Part shown: one piece after another, positions 50,462 through 59,365 of the stretch
Numbering within the stretch: the stretch's first letter is position 1
How the letters are laid out: every line of letters begins with the position of its first letter
Assembly (NCBI RefSeq): GCF_016411825.1
Contig: NZ_JAEKMH010000002.1
Span: 620,001 to 684,000 of the forward strand
Direction of reading: 5' to 3'
Length of the DNA: 64,000 nucleotides
Source: Devosia sediminis
GTDB taxonomy: Bacteria > Pseudomonadota > Alphaproteobacteria > Rhizobiales > Devosiaceae
Translations under genes and position numbers: made by a program
Notes under the pieces: model-generated
What the model saw: only the letters and a program-made list of their open reading frames with translations
What the model was told of the DNA's origin: nothing
Database searches by the model: none

Positions 50462-51028
50462 CTATCCAGGCGCTTCAACGCCCTTCAATCGCTCAAGCAC
50501 CTTTGGCGCGAATTCGCCGAGGCGGGAGACGTCTTGCCACTGGGCGGCATGGACTTCCTCGAGCTGGGCGATGAGCGGCAGGGCCGGATCGGCGATAAAG
50601 AGATATTGCAGGTCGTGATGGACATGCGGCGGCTCGTGGCGCGCGGGCTTGCCGGGGACGTCATGACTGTCGATGACGAAGGGCAGGTCGCCATCGCGGT
50701 GCCAGGGATGCAGCCGCAGACCCTGGACGCCAGTTTCCTCCTCGGCCTCGCGCCGGGCCGAGACGTGGAAGAAGTCGGCCGGTTCGTAGTGGCCGCCGGG
50801 CTGCAGCCAGCGGCCGATAGTGACGTGGTCGATGAGGAGGGTCTGCCGGTGGTCGGGCGAGAGGATGACTGCGCTGGTCGTGAGGTGACCGGGGAAAGTC
50901 GTGCGCTCGTCCAACCGATGCCCCTGATCGATCTGCCAGCGCAGCAGCGACAGGTGCTCGCGCGGCCCGGCAACGTCGTCGAGATAATGCTGCACGATGG
51001 CGGCGAGGGTAGCGTCGAACCCGGTCAC
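50462..51028 (-). CDS. NUDIX hydrolase
   Basis: The 188-residue NUDIX hydrolase has a box matching G-x5-D-x7-REAEEETGV (GGHYEPADFF...), where the first catalytic-helix glutamate is Asp. It also has an adjacent PGGHYE loop, a HVHHDLQYLF segment and EVHAAQWQDV, like NUDIX enzymes of unknown nucleoside-diphosphate substrate. The start GTG 51028 overlaps the stop of the DUF1254 gene (GTGA), so it is the third gene of a coupled operon with two envelope proteins. Confidence 0.87.
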   Translation of the reverse strand: MTGFDATLAAIVQHYLDDVAGPREHLSLLRWQIDQGHRLDERTTFPGHLTTSAVILSPDHRQTLLIDHVTIGRWLQPGGHYEPADFFHVSARREAEEETGVQGLRLHPWHRDGDLPFVIDSHDVPGKPARHEPPHVHHDLQYLFIADPALPLIAQLEEVHAAQWQDVSRLGEFAPKVLERLKGVEAPG

Positions 51029-51579
51029 GACGGACGTGGCCCGCAACCGATCTTGGCGAGCTCTTCTTCGAAGCGGGCGCGCATGGCCTCGTGCGGAGGC
51101 GAGAGGCGCACCAGGGCAAAAAGATTGTCGGTCCGCGATTCCACGACCAGCAGCCCCTCGGCGATATCGATCTGCTGCTGGGCGAGAAGGCGCGTCTGCG
51201 CCGCATTGAAGATGCCGAGCTCGACCGTCTGGCCGATGCCATCGCGATTGGTGGTCGAATAGGTGACGACGCCGGCCTCGTTGAAGAGGGCCACCGACCA
51301 ATAGGCATCGGGGAGGACGCCGCTGAGATAGGCGGGACCTTCGCCTAGGTCGATCTGGCAGACGCCATAGCTCAGCTCGGGATCGAGCTGCAGCGGATTG
51401 GGCTGACCCGCCTCAATGGGGGGCAGCACGGTCATGCGGTTTTGCGCCTCGAGGGCTTCGATGCGCGACCAGGTGGTCTCTTCGGCCAGGAGCGGCAGAG
51501 TGAGAATGGTGACGATATGTATGATGCCGCCGAGCAGTACGCCGCCGATCAGCCAAAGCAGGGTGCGGATCATGCGCAT
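51025..51579 (-). CDS. DUF1254-domain membrane protein
   Basis: The 184-residue protein has one N-terminal membrane helix (LLWLIGGVLLGGIIHIVTILTLPLLA). A DUF1254-like domain follows (LSYGVCQIDLGEGPAYLSGVLPDAYWSVALFNEAG). It overlaps the upstream DUF1214 gene by 10 bp and the downstream NUDIX gene by 4 bp. In other bacteria the two DUFs occur fused; here they are split over two anchored proteins likely facing the periplasm. Function unknown. Confidence 0.83.
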   Translation of the reverse strand: MRMIRTLLWLIGGVLLGGIIHIVTILTLPLLAEETTWSRIEALEAQNRMTVLPPIEAGQPNPLQLDPELSYGVCQIDLGEGPAYLSGVLPDAYWSVALFNEAGVVTYSTTNRDGIGQTVELGIFNAAQTRLLAQQQIDIAEGLLVVESRTDNLFALVRLSPPHEAMRARFEEELAKIGCGPRPS

Positions 51580-52142
51580 TCCTCCCTGACGATGGAGGGC
51601 ATGGAGATGTCGGAGGAAAAGCTCGACAGCGCCGTGGTGTCATAAAGGGTGAGCACCAGGCTGAAGGCACCGCTGCCGGCGAGTTCCAGCCAGGTGCCGG
51701 GCACGAGCCGGGTCCCGACCAGGATGCTGAGCGAGCCATCCGGGCTGCGGATGACTTCGCTCGAGCGCAGGGCCGCGTCGGTCTCGGGAGCCGCCAGATT
51801 GATCCAGTCGTCGTCGATCGCCGCCAAGGTCCAGAAGGTCGAGACCGGGACATGGCCCTCGAGGCGATAGGTGCAGTTCAGGTCAAGCGGCGCATTTGCG
51901 CTATCAGTCGTGGCAACGAAGCGCAGGCCTTCGCTCCGCCCCAGTTGCAGGGCCGCCTCGCGGGCAATGTGGCCATTGGTATAGGGATTGGGGCTGGGCG
52001 CGCCGATATCGGGCCAGGCCGTCCAGGGTCCGATGGTAGCGGCGCCGAAAAGACGCCCGTCGGTCAGCGCGTAGTAACTCAGCCCGAACCCCACAGCGAG
52101 GGCGACGGCAATGCTCATCAGCAGGCGGAGGACGAAGCGCAC
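51570..52142 (-). CDS. DUF1214-domain membrane protein
   Basis: The 190-residue protein has an N-terminal helix (FVLRLLMSIAVALAVGFGLSYYALT). A DUF1214 domain follows (NPYTNGHIAREAALQLG...LDLNCTYRLEG...TFWTLAAIDDD...DGSLSILVG...WLELAGSGAFSLVLTLYD). It is the first gene of the DUF1214-DUF1254-NUDIX unit, whose overlaps imply a fixed ratio. Function unknown. Confidence 0.85.
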   Translation of the reverse strand: MRFVLRLLMSIAVALAVGFGLSYYALTDGRLFGAATIGPWTAWPDIGAPSPNPYTNGHIAREAALQLGRSEGLRFVATTDSANAPLDLNCTYRLEGHVPVSTFWTLAAIDDDWINLAAPETDAALRSSEVIRSPDGSLSILVGTRLVPGTWLELAGSGAFSLVLTLYDTTALSSFSSDISMPSIVREECA

Positions 52143-52331
52143 GGATCAGCGTCTCAACATTTGCGGCATGAACGGCTGGGCCGGCGAATTTGACATGCTC
52201 ATCGCTATAGCAATGGCAGCGAAAGGGCGGAAGCGGAATGTCTCGGCGCTTCCATTATGTCAGCCTGCACAGGCGCTTGCATACGCTCAAGGGGGCAGGC
52301 ACAAATGGGCGAGGACCCACGGGAGCCAAAC

Positions 52332-52799
52332 ATGCCCAACCATGTCACAGTCTTCGCCATCCTAGCGGCCGCGCTGGTGTTCACTGATGCCGCCGAGGGC
52401 AAGAGCGCATCCCGGCTCGACCTGTCCGAATGGGTCGGCGAATGGTCGGCCAGCGACGAACAGATGCTGACCGTGTCCCTTCCCGAAAAGAAGACCCTGC
52501 TGTTTGAAGGCTATGCCACGTATGGCGCCAACGATCCGGACCGCGTCGCCAGTGGTGGGGTCAACATGGGTGAATTCTCGGTGCGCGTGCCCAGCAGTTG
52601 GATCACGGACGACAACGAAATCGCCTTCGCCGTTGGCAGCGAGGGCGAAGCCATCCCGGTCGACGAGGCGGAGGAATACGACTGCGTCATCGAAATGCGA
52701 CTCGACTGGAACATCAACTGGATCGACGTGGTCGATAACCGCATGTGCGGCGGGCTCAATGTGAGTTTCACGGGTCAGTATGAATGGGTGGTGGAGTAG
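52332..52799 (+). CDS. Secreted protein of unknown function
   Basis: The 155-residue protein has a signal-like start (MPNHVTVFAILAAALVFTDAAEG) and a mature part beginning LDLSEWVGEWSASDEQMLTVSL. It is acidic, with two cysteines near the end (EYDCVIEMRLDWNINWIDVVDNRMCGG). ATG 52332 was chosen because GGGAG precedes it. No family recognised. Confidence 0.72.
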   Translation: MPNHVTVFAILAAALVFTDAAEGKSASRLDLSEWVGEWSASDEQMLTVSLPEKKTLLFEGYATYGANDPDRVASGGVNMGEFSVRVPSSWITDDNEIAFAVGSEGEAIPVDEAEEYDCVIEMRLDWNINWIDVVDNRMCGGLNVSFTGQYEWVVE

Positions 52800-52864
52800 C
52801 GACGCCTAGCGGCAGGGTGCTCCGACCGTCTGAAGTGCCGGTGAGACGAAATACCATGTTCACC

Positions 52865-52935
52865 GTCATTGCCGGGCTTGTCCCGGCAATCCAACTTGCC
52901 GTGAGGTGGACCACCGGGACGAGCCCGGTGGTGAC
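52865..52935. repeat. Palindromic repeat family B, copy 5
   Basis: GTCATTGCCGGGCTTGTCCC at the left and the inverse ACCGGGACGAGCCCGGTGGT at the right end, located between convergent genes 52332-52799 and 52974-55130. Confidence 0.75.
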
Positions 52936-52973
52936 GGTGTTAAGAAATCGAGCGATTGAACAGGCTACAGGAA

Positions 52974-55130
52974 TCAGAGTTCCGCCGTGCCGGTGGCCGG
53001 GGCCTGGGCGGTGTCGCGCGGCGTGTTGAGGTCTATCGTGGCTTCCAGGCGATCTGCCAGGTCGAGGAGCTTGCGGGCGGCGGCCGGCTTGAGGCTGGGC
53101 GGGCGCTCGATGATCTCTTCGACATTCTCGGGATCGGCATCGGCGATGATCTGTTCGGGCATCTGGAAGTCGATGCCGAAGACCGGCTTGACCTCCACAT
53201 TGGTGTGCGCATAGGCCATGAATTTCTGCCACGCTATGGTGGGCAGGGTGCCGCCGGTGAGATTGTTGGTGGTCCGGTAGTCGTCGTTGCCGAACCAGAC
53301 GGCGGCGACGAAATTTCCGGTAAAGCCGCAGAACCAGGCATCGCGATAGGATGTCGTGGTGCCCGTCTTGCCCAAAGTGGGCACGCCCTCGATGCGGGCG
53401 CGGGTGCCGGTGCCGCTCTGGGTCACGGCGTACATCATCTCGTTCATATAGGCCACGGTCTGTTCGGAGAGCACGCGTTCGCGCGGCGCTTCGGGATCGA
53501 GCTCCCAGACGAGCTGGTCGTTGAGCGTGGTCATCCGGGTAAGGCCATAGGCCTGGGTCTTGTAGCCATGATTGGCAAAGACCGCGTAGGACGAGGTCAT
53601 GTCGATCACCGAGACCGAGGCCACGCCGAGCGCCAGGGAGCGGGTGACGGGGTACTCCTGACGGAGGCCCATGCGATGGCTGAGGGCGGCGATGGTGTCG
53701 CGCCCGGTCTTGATCGAGAGGGTGACCGGAATGGTGTTGATCGAGGCGGCGAAGGCGCTGATCAGCGTGGTCTGGCCGCGATAGGAACGGCCATAGTTCT
53801 GCGGGCACCAGTCGCCGATGCAGACCGGGTGATCGGAAACTGTATCAGTGGGCGTGAGGCCCAACTGCTCGAAGGCCTCGGCATAAACGAAGGGCTTGAA
53901 CGAGGAGCCCGGCTGCCGGTTGGACACGATGGCGCGGTTGAACTGGCTCTTGGCATAGTCGGTGCCCCCGACCATGGCGCGGATGGCGCCCTGGGTATCG
54001 GTGACGACCATGGCGCCCTGCTCGACGCGATATTGCTCGCCCTGTTCGCGGATCACGGAGGTGATGGCTTCCTCGGCATAGGCCTGGAGGGTGGTGTCGA
54101 TCGTGGTGCGCACGACGAAATTGTTGCCCGGCGCGTTGTTGGCCTCGATCAGCGTCTTGGCCTCCTCGAAGGCCCAGTCGAGGAAATAGTTCGGGGAGTT
54201 GATGTCCTGCGAACGGTCGATGGCGGCGGCCGGGTGACGGCGGGCGGCGGTGACCTGCCCCTCGGTGAGGAAGCCGGAAGCCACGAGATTGGTGAGCACC
54301 AGGTTGGCGCGGCCACGCGCAGCGGCAAGGTCCACATGGGGCGCATAATTGCCCGGCGCCTTGAACATACCGGCCAGCATGGCGGCCTCGGCGAGATTGA
54401 TGTCCTGCACGCGCTTGCCGAAATAGAATTCGGACGCGGCGGTCACCCCGTAATTGCCGCCGCCCATATAGGCGCGGTCGAAATAGAGCTTGAGAATCTG
54501 GTCCTTGGAGTAGTTCCACTCGAGCCAGACCGACAGGAATGCCTCGACGATCTTGCGCTCGATGGTACGCTCGGACGACAGGAACAGGTTCTTGGCCAAC
54601 TGCTGGGTGATGGACGAACCACCCTGGGTGCCGCGCTCGCCCTGGGCATTGCTGGCAAGGGCGCGTAGGGTACCGACCACGTCGATGCCGAAATGCTCGT
54701 AGAAGCGCCGATCCTCCGTGGCCAAGGTGGCCTTGATGAGGAAGTCCGGCATCTGGTCGAGCGCCACGCTGTCGTCGGATCGGATGCCGCGGCGGCCGAT
54801 CTCAGTGCCGAAGCGATCAAGGAAGACGACGGAATAATCCTCGGCCTTGTTGAAGGCGCCGCGATCGATGATGTCGAAGGCAGGGAGGGCGAGGGCGGTC
54901 ATCAGCACACAGCCGATGGCGCCGAAGGTGAAGGCGTCAGACAGGATCTCGACGAAGAAACGCTTGATGCCCGACACGTGGAAGCGGGACATGAAATCCT
55001 GGTAGCGCGTATAGGCGCGCCCCAGGGCCTGCCAGAATTCATACAGCGAGGAATCGAGCCAGGCGTCAGCCGCGAGCATGCTGCCCTTGGGGCGCTGCTT
55101 TTTTTCCTTGGTGTAGAACGGATCCTGCAC
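52974..55130 (-). CDS. Penicillin-binding protein 1A-type bifunctional peptidoglycan synthase
   Basis: The 718-residue class A PBP has a membrane helix near residues 65-85. The glycosyltransferase 51 domain includes the glutamate motif ATEDRRFYEHFGID, GGSSITQQLAKNL, KIVEAFLSVWLE and LAEAAMLAGMFKAP. The transpeptidase domain has SxxK in GSSFKPFVYAEAF, SxN in AASINTIPV and KTG in LGKTGTTTSYRDAWF. It polymerises and cross-links peptidoglycan outside the inner membrane. GTG 55130 was chosen with GGGGA upstream. It is divergent from the YcgN-type gene. Confidence 0.92.
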   Translation of the reverse strand: MQDPFYTKEKKQRPKGSMLAADAWLDSSLYEFWQALGRAYTRYQDFMSRFHVSGIKRFFVEILSDAFTFGAIGCVLMTALALPAFDIIDRGAFNKAEDYSVVFLDRFGTEIGRRGIRSDDSVALDQMPDFLIKATLATEDRRFYEHFGIDVVGTLRALASNAQGERGTQGGSSITQQLAKNLFLSSERTIERKIVEAFLSVWLEWNYSKDQILKLYFDRAYMGGGNYGVTAASEFYFGKRVQDINLAEAAMLAGMFKAPGNYAPHVDLAAARGRANLVLTNLVASGFLTEGQVTAARRHPAAAIDRSQDINSPNYFLDWAFEEAKTLIEANNAPGNNFVVRTTIDTTLQAYAEEAITSVIREQGEQYRVEQGAMVVTDTQGAIRAMVGGTDYAKSQFNRAIVSNRQPGSSFKPFVYAEAFEQLGLTPTDTVSDHPVCIGDWCPQNYGRSYRGQTTLISAFAASINTIPVTLSIKTGRDTIAALSHRMGLRQEYPVTRSLALGVASVSVIDMTSSYAVFANHGYKTQAYGLTRMTTLNDQLVWELDPEAPRERVLSEQTVAYMNEMMYAVTQSGTGTRARIEGVPTLGKTGTTTSYRDAWFCGFTGNFVAAVWFGNDDYRTTNNLTGGTLPTIAWQKFMAYAHTNVEVKPVFGIDFQMPEQIIADADPENVEEIIERPPSLKPAAARKLLDLADRLEATIDLNTPRDTAQAPATGTAEL

Positions 55131-55264
55131 GGTGATCCCCGAGTGCCCTGATGTCGCCAGAGTTGTCCGCAATTGCGAGCAAGGCAACACAATCGCTGGA
55201 ATATGATTGCAATGCCCCGCCCGCAAGCGCAAACCCACAACACAATGCACGGCAAACGGTAAAG

Positions 55265-55720
55265 ATGGCCTTCTGGGAAGAAAAAACGCTCGAGCAGATG
55301 TCCCCCAGCGAGTGGGAAGCACTCTGTGACGGGTGTGGCCGCTGCTGCCTGATCAAGCTCGAGGACGAGGACAGCGGCGTGCTGATCACCTCGGACGTGC
55401 GCTGCAAGCTGCTGGATGGCGATAGCTGCGCCTGCACGGACTATCCCAACCGCAAGAAGATCGTGCCCGACTGCATAAAACTGTCCCCGGACAATGTGCG
55501 CGAGATACCCTGGATCCCAACAACCTGTGCCTACCGGCGGATTGCCGAGGGCAAAGGCCTGGCCTGGTGGCATCCGCTGGTTTCGGGCGATCCGCAGACG
55601 GTGATTGATGTCGGCGTGTCGGTGAGCGGCCGGACGGTGCTGGAAACCGAGGTCGATCCGGATGAATGGGAAGAGCATGCGGTGGACTGGCCGGAATGGG
55701 AGCCGCCGGAAAGTCTTTGA
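55265..55720 (+). CDS. YcgN-family cysteine cluster protein (UPF0260)
   Basis: The 151-residue protein opens MAFWEEKTLEQMSPSEWEALCDGCGRCC and has conserved cysteines at GCGRCC, VRCKLLD, CACTDYPNRKK, VPDCIKL and TTCAYR. These probably bind a metal or Fe-S cluster. ATG 55265 starts at the family N-terminus. Function unknown. It shares the upstream region with PBP1A. Confidence 0.9.
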   Translation: MAFWEEKTLEQMSPSEWEALCDGCGRCCLIKLEDEDSGVLITSDVRCKLLDGDSCACTDYPNRKKIVPDCIKLSPDNVREIPWIPTTCAYRRIAEGKGLAWWHPLVSGDPQTVIDVGVSVSGRTVLETEVDPDEWEEHAVDWPEWEPPESL

Positions 55721-55796
55721 GGCGAGGTAGTTACTTCGTGTTAACCATAGTTGTGCCTTGATAACCCCGATCCGGACTTGGCCCAGGACAGGCTCG

Positions 55797-56432
55797 ATGA
55801 ATAAAGTGACCACAAGCGGCAATGACGGCCTCTGGGCGCGCATTCGCGCGGCGCTGGGACGCACTGATGCTGCTGTGCCCGCTTACGGCCAGGCCGCCAT
55901 CGCCAAGAATCCGCACAAGAAATCCCGCCCGGCCCAGCGTATCGACGAAGAACTGCGCCGGAGCTGGGCGCACGCCGCCGAACGCAACGTCTCGCTGTGC
56001 GTGCTGGCGCTGGAAATGGACAACTACGCCGAATATTTCGCCGCCTATGGCCGCGAGGCGGTGGATGAGAGCATCGAAGCGCTGGACAGCGCCATCTCGG
56101 CGCTGCTGCCGCGCGAGACCGACCGCTGCCTGCGCCATGGTCGCGCCGGCTTCGTCCTGGTGCTGCCCGACATGCCTGCGCTGATGGCGCGTGACCTCGC
56201 CAGCCGCATTGCCGTGGCCATCCGTCACGCGGGCCTCGCCAATCGCGCAAGCCATGCAGGGCAGGTCACCATGAGCATGGGCCTGGCCGTCGCCAATCCG
56301 CAAGGCGGACTTGACCGCGCCGTGCTGGAAGCCGCCCATCAGGCGGTGAAGAAGGCACAGCGCCGCGGCCTCGCCCGGCTCGAGGTCGTCGACCTGCGCG
56401 GCCGCGAAGAACGGCAGCGCCGCGCCGCCTGA
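55797..56432 (+). CDS. Degenerate GGDEF-domain protein
   Basis: The 211-residue protein has a basic N-terminus and a GGDEF-type fold from about residue 60 (SLCVLALEMDNYAEYFAAYGREAVDESIEALDSAI). The active-site loop reads RHGRAGFVLVLP, so the GGDEF catalytic motif is lost and diguanylate cyclase activity is not expected. The later VTMSMGLAVAN segment is kept. It may bind a nucleotide or act as a scaffold. No signal peptide. Confidence 0.8.
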   Translation: MNKVTTSGNDGLWARIRAALGRTDAAVPAYGQAAIAKNPHKKSRPAQRIDEELRRSWAHAAERNVSLCVLALEMDNYAEYFAAYGREAVDESIEALDSAISALLPRETDRCLRHGRAGFVLVLPDMPALMARDLASRIAVAIRHAGLANRASHAGQVTMSMGLAVANPQGGLDRAVLEAAHQAVKKAQRRGLARLEVVDLRGREERQRRAA

Positions 56433-56514
56433 CGGTTTACTTGGCCGCGCATAATCCCTAAGAGAGCCGTCCCCGCGCCCATGGCGCGCTTTCATCCATA
56501 TGTGGACGGCTCCC

Positions 56515-57771
56515 ATGACACAGTTTTGTGGCCTCGATTTCGGCACGTCCAACTCCACGCTGGGCCGCGTGGACGCGGAGGGGCACCCGCAACTCGTGGC
56601 GCTCGAAAACGGCCAGAAAACTATTCCCAGCGTGCTGTTTTTCGGTTTCGAGGACGACGACGTGCATTTCGGTCGCGAGGCGGTGGCCGAATATGTCACG
56701 GGTGCCGACGGACGGCTGATGCGCTCGCTCAAGAGCGTGCTGGGCACGGCGCTTTATGCCGACACGACGCGCGTCAAGGCGCGACGGCTGGGCTTTGGCG
56801 AGATCATCGGCCTCTTCGTGGGCGAAATGAAGCGTCGTGCCGAGGCGGAACTGGGTCACGAACTGACGCAGGTGGTGATGGGCCGACCGGTGCATTTCGT
56901 CGATGACGACGAGGACGCGGACAGGCAGGCCCAGCATCAGCTCGAAGCGGCAGTGCGGGCGCAGGGGTTCAGAGATATCCAGTTCCAGTTCGAGCCGATC
57001 GCCGCGGCGCTGGACTACGAGCGGCAGGCGGGATCGGAAAAGCTGGCGCTGATCGTCGACCTCGGCGGCGGCACTTCGGACTTTTCGCTGGTGCGCGTTT
57101 CGCCTGATCGGGCAGGGCACCCGGACCGCAGCCAGGATATCTTGGCCACGGCGGGCGTCCATATCGGCGGCACCGATTTTGACCGGCTGCTGGCCATGAG
57201 CCGGGTCATGCCCAAACTGGGGCTCGGCTCGCGCACGCTTGATGGCAAGCGGCACCTGCCGGTGGCGCCCTATTTCGACCTGTCGACCTGGCACCGCATC
57301 AACCGGCTCTATGACGCCAAGGCCATTCGCGACCTGCGTTCCACCATGCGCGAGGCACGCGAGGCCGAGCGGGTGGAAACTTTTGTCATGCTGGTCGAGG
57401 AACGCCTGGGCCACCGGCTGATCGGCGCCGTGGAAGACGCCAAGATCGCTCTTTCAGACCGGGAATCGCTGGCTTTCACTTTTCCCGTGCGCGATCGGGC
57501 GATCGAGACGGACATGACCGTGGCGCAACTGGGCGAGGCGCTGGCCGCGTCCATCGAGCGGCTGGAAATGACGATCGGCGAAACGCTGCTTCAGGCGGGC
57601 GTGGTAGCAGGCGCGGTGGACAGCCTGATTCTGACCGGCGGCTCGACCCTGGTGCCGGCGGTGGCGGGACGGCTGCAGGCGCTGTTCCCGGAGGCCGAAG
57701 TGGTGCGCACCGATGTGCTGGGCAGCGTGGGGCTCGGCCTGGCGCTGGAGGCCAAGCGGGTCTTTGGGTGA
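56515..57771 (+). CDS. Hsp70-family protein (YegD-like)
   Basis: The 418-residue actin-like ATPase has the Hsp70 phosphate-1 motif CGLDFGTSNSTLG, the second LIVDLGGGTSDFSLV and the adenosine motif LILTGGSTLVPAVAGRL. It ends after the nucleotide-binding domain with no substrate-binding domain, as in E. coli YegD. ATG 56515 is preferred to an upstream in-frame start. Chaperone function is not established for this branch. Confidence 0.9.
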   Translation: MTQFCGLDFGTSNSTLGRVDAEGHPQLVALENGQKTIPSVLFFGFEDDDVHFGREAVAEYVTGADGRLMRSLKSVLGTALYADTTRVKARRLGFGEIIGLFVGEMKRRAEAELGHELTQVVMGRPVHFVDDDEDADRQAQHQLEAAVRAQGFRDIQFQFEPIAAALDYERQAGSEKLALIVDLGGGTSDFSLVRVSPDRAGHPDRSQDILATAGVHIGGTDFDRLLAMSRVMPKLGLGSRTLDGKRHLPVAPYFDLSTWHRINRLYDAKAIRDLRSTMREAREAERVETFVMLVEERLGHRLIGAVEDAKIALSDRESLAFTFPVRDRAIETDMTVAQLGEALAASIERLEMTIGETLLQAGVVAGAVDSLILTGGSTLVPAVAGRLQALFPEAEVVRTDVLGSVGLGLALEAKRVFG

Positions 57772-57794
57772 GCGGGTGGGTCGCTGAAGCGCAC

Positions 57795-57935
57795 GCGATG
57801 CGGCACCCTCCCCTTGACGGGGAGGGTTGGGGAGGGGTGCTCGCACCCTCGATCTTGCTTGTGAGCACCCCCACCGAGCTTCGCTAGGCCTTTGGCCAAG
57901 CTTCGCTACCTCCCCCGTCAAGGGGGAGGTGTCGG
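57795..57935. repeat. Palindromic repeat family A, copy 6
   Basis: Arms CACCCTCCCCTTGACGGGGAGGG and CCTCCCCCGTCAAGGGGGAGGTG enclose a middle with AGCTTCGCTAGG and CCAAGCTTCGCTA, identical in plan to copy 5. It lies behind the Hsp70 gene in a 450-bp space that also holds a family C element. Confidence 0.85.
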
Positions 57936-58029
57936 ACCGAGTTTGCCTCGCGGTCTGAGCCGGAGCCGATCCAGACTCTCAAGGGAGGTCGGGTGGGGTG
58001 CCGTAACGCTGTACTCTCGAAAAGCTCGG

Positions 58030-58112
58030 TACCGTCCTCGGGCTTGACCCGAGGACCTGCCGAGACGACCGCGAAGGTTGGGAGTGGCCCTCGGGTCAAG
58101 CCCGAGGGCGGG
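58030..58112. repeat. Palindromic repeat family C, copy 3
   Basis: TACCGTCCTCGGGCTTGACC at the left end and GGCCCTCGGGTCAAGCCC...GGGCGG at the right, like the copies at 24881 and 50348. Confidence 0.82.
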
Positions 58113-58223
58113 CTGGTGGGTTGTGAGATTTCGGTCTTTTGCGGGCAATTCGCAGAGCCGTGCCAAAAGTTATCCCCGCGTGACGGTGGTGTTCTATAGT
58201 TCAGGCATAGTCGCGAAATTGGG

Positions 58224-58469
58224 TCAGGAAGCCGAGCGGATGGACTGCCAGCGGCGGTTGCGCTGTTCGGATGGGCTGGCGAGGCGGCAGGGGTAGTGGT
58301 CCTTGATGACTGTGTTGAAGTAACGCCCCATGGACTCGGCGCGGACCAGGCCGTCATAGACCGGCCGCGGGACGAGCGAATATTTGTAGCATTTGAGGTC
58401 GGACCCGAACCACAGCGTCAACTCGCTGCGGGCTTCGTCATAGTCGTACTGGCTGATGACACCGGACAT
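58224..58469 (-). CDS. KTSC-domain protein
   Basis: The 81-residue protein from ATG 58469 (MSGVISQYDYDEARSELTLW) has the KTSC domain pattern YKYSLVPRPVYDGLVRAESMGRYFNTVIKDHYP. KTSC domains accompany lysyl-tRNA synthetase or phage proteins and are poorly understood. It is divergent from the terminase remnant locus. Confidence 0.82.
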   Translation of the reverse strand: MSGVISQYDYDEARSELTLWFGSDLKCYKYSLVPRPVYDGLVRAESMGRYFNTVIKDHYPCRLASPSEQRNRRWQSIRSAS

Positions 58470-58553
58470 TGCATGTCTCCCCGGTTGCACGCCAAGGGGG
58501 AATCCCCGGCGGAGTCGATAGTTCCAGCCGGGCAATCGGAATCGAGATGACCA

Positions 58554-58976
58554 ATGGACGACGCTCCGGCAGCGAAGGGCGAACGGAGGCCGGATTGGAC
58601 TGCCATTCGCTCAGAATATGAGAGCCGGCAGTTCCTGCCCGCTATGATCTGCAAGCGCCACGGCATCACCCCGGCGCAACTTCGCTATCGGCGGGAACAG
58701 GAAGACTGGCCGCTTCTGCGGGCCCGACGGCCACGCCGTACGGAGCTGGTGACGCAGATGCTGCGGGTGCTTGCGGCACAAATCCAAGAACTGGAAAAGG
58801 CGACGGACATGCCAATCGAAAAAAGGGCCAAGCTGCTGGCCGAGCACGCCAGGACCATGGACAGGCTCATCGAACGGGGGGCGGCCAAGCGCAATGTCGA
58901 GCCGCCGACGCGCAAGGATATGACAGACCTCCGGGCCAAGCTGGTCAAGCGCCTTGATCAATTCAAAGCCCGCTAG
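58554..58976 (+). CDS. Small terminase-like protein of a gene transfer agent / phage remnant
   Basis: The 140-residue protein has an N-terminal helix-turn-helix (MICKRHGITPAQLRYRREQEDWPLLR) and a helical C-terminal half (AQIQELEKATDMPIEKRAKLLAEHARTMDRLIER). This suits a DNA-recognising small terminase and its position just before a large terminase. It appears whole. It overlaps the terminase fragment by 23 bp. Assignment rests mainly on context and HTH content. Confidence 0.65.
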   Translation: MDDAPAAKGERRPDWTAIRSEYESRQFLPAMICKRHGITPAQLRYRREQEDWPLLRARRPRRTELVTQMLRVLAAQIQELEKATDMPIEKRAKLLAEHARTMDRLIERGAAKRNVEPPTRKDMTDLRAKLVKRLDQFKAR

Positions 58977-59364
58977 TTCGACGGATGAAGTCGCCGCCTT
59001 GACCGACAAGGAGGCGGAAGACCTTTTCTTCAACTGGCGGAAATGGGCGCTTGCCAAGCAATTGCCCCCGGCCGGCGACTGGACGACCTGGCTGCTGATG
59101 GGCGGGCGCGGCTCGGGCAAGACCAGGGCAGGTGCGGAATGGGTAAGACAATTGGCGCGTGATGGGGTGAGCCCGATTGCACTGGTGGGCGAGACCATGA
59201 CGGAGGCGCTGGACATCATGGTGAGGGGCGAAAGCGGCATTATGGCAGTGCACCGCGATGATGAGCGGCCGGTCTTGCGGGGCAAAAATCATCTGAGCTG
59301 GCCCAATGGTGTCGCGGCGACAATATTGACGGCGAGCGATCCCGAGCGGTTTCGAGGGCCCCAG
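58954..59364 (+). pseudogene. Large terminase, N-terminal fragment (GTA/phage remnant)
   Basis: About 137 residues of a DNA-packaging ATPase: FFNWRKWALAKQLPP, Walker A LLMGGRGSGKTRAGAEWVRQ, VGETMTEALDIMVRGESGI, and ASDPERFRGPQ, where homologues continue into the Walker B region. Homology stops right after RGPQ at 59364, and the frame continues as unrelated residues to a stop at 59493. The nuclease domain and most of the ATPase are missing, so it cannot package DNA. Start TTG 58954 overlaps the small terminase gene. Confidence 0.85.
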
Positions 59365-59365
59365 G

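Noticed and set aside
58030..58112. Possible attachment site flanking the phage remnant
   Set aside because: The sequence is a family C repeat also present at two unrelated loci, and no matching copy lies at the other end of the remnant.
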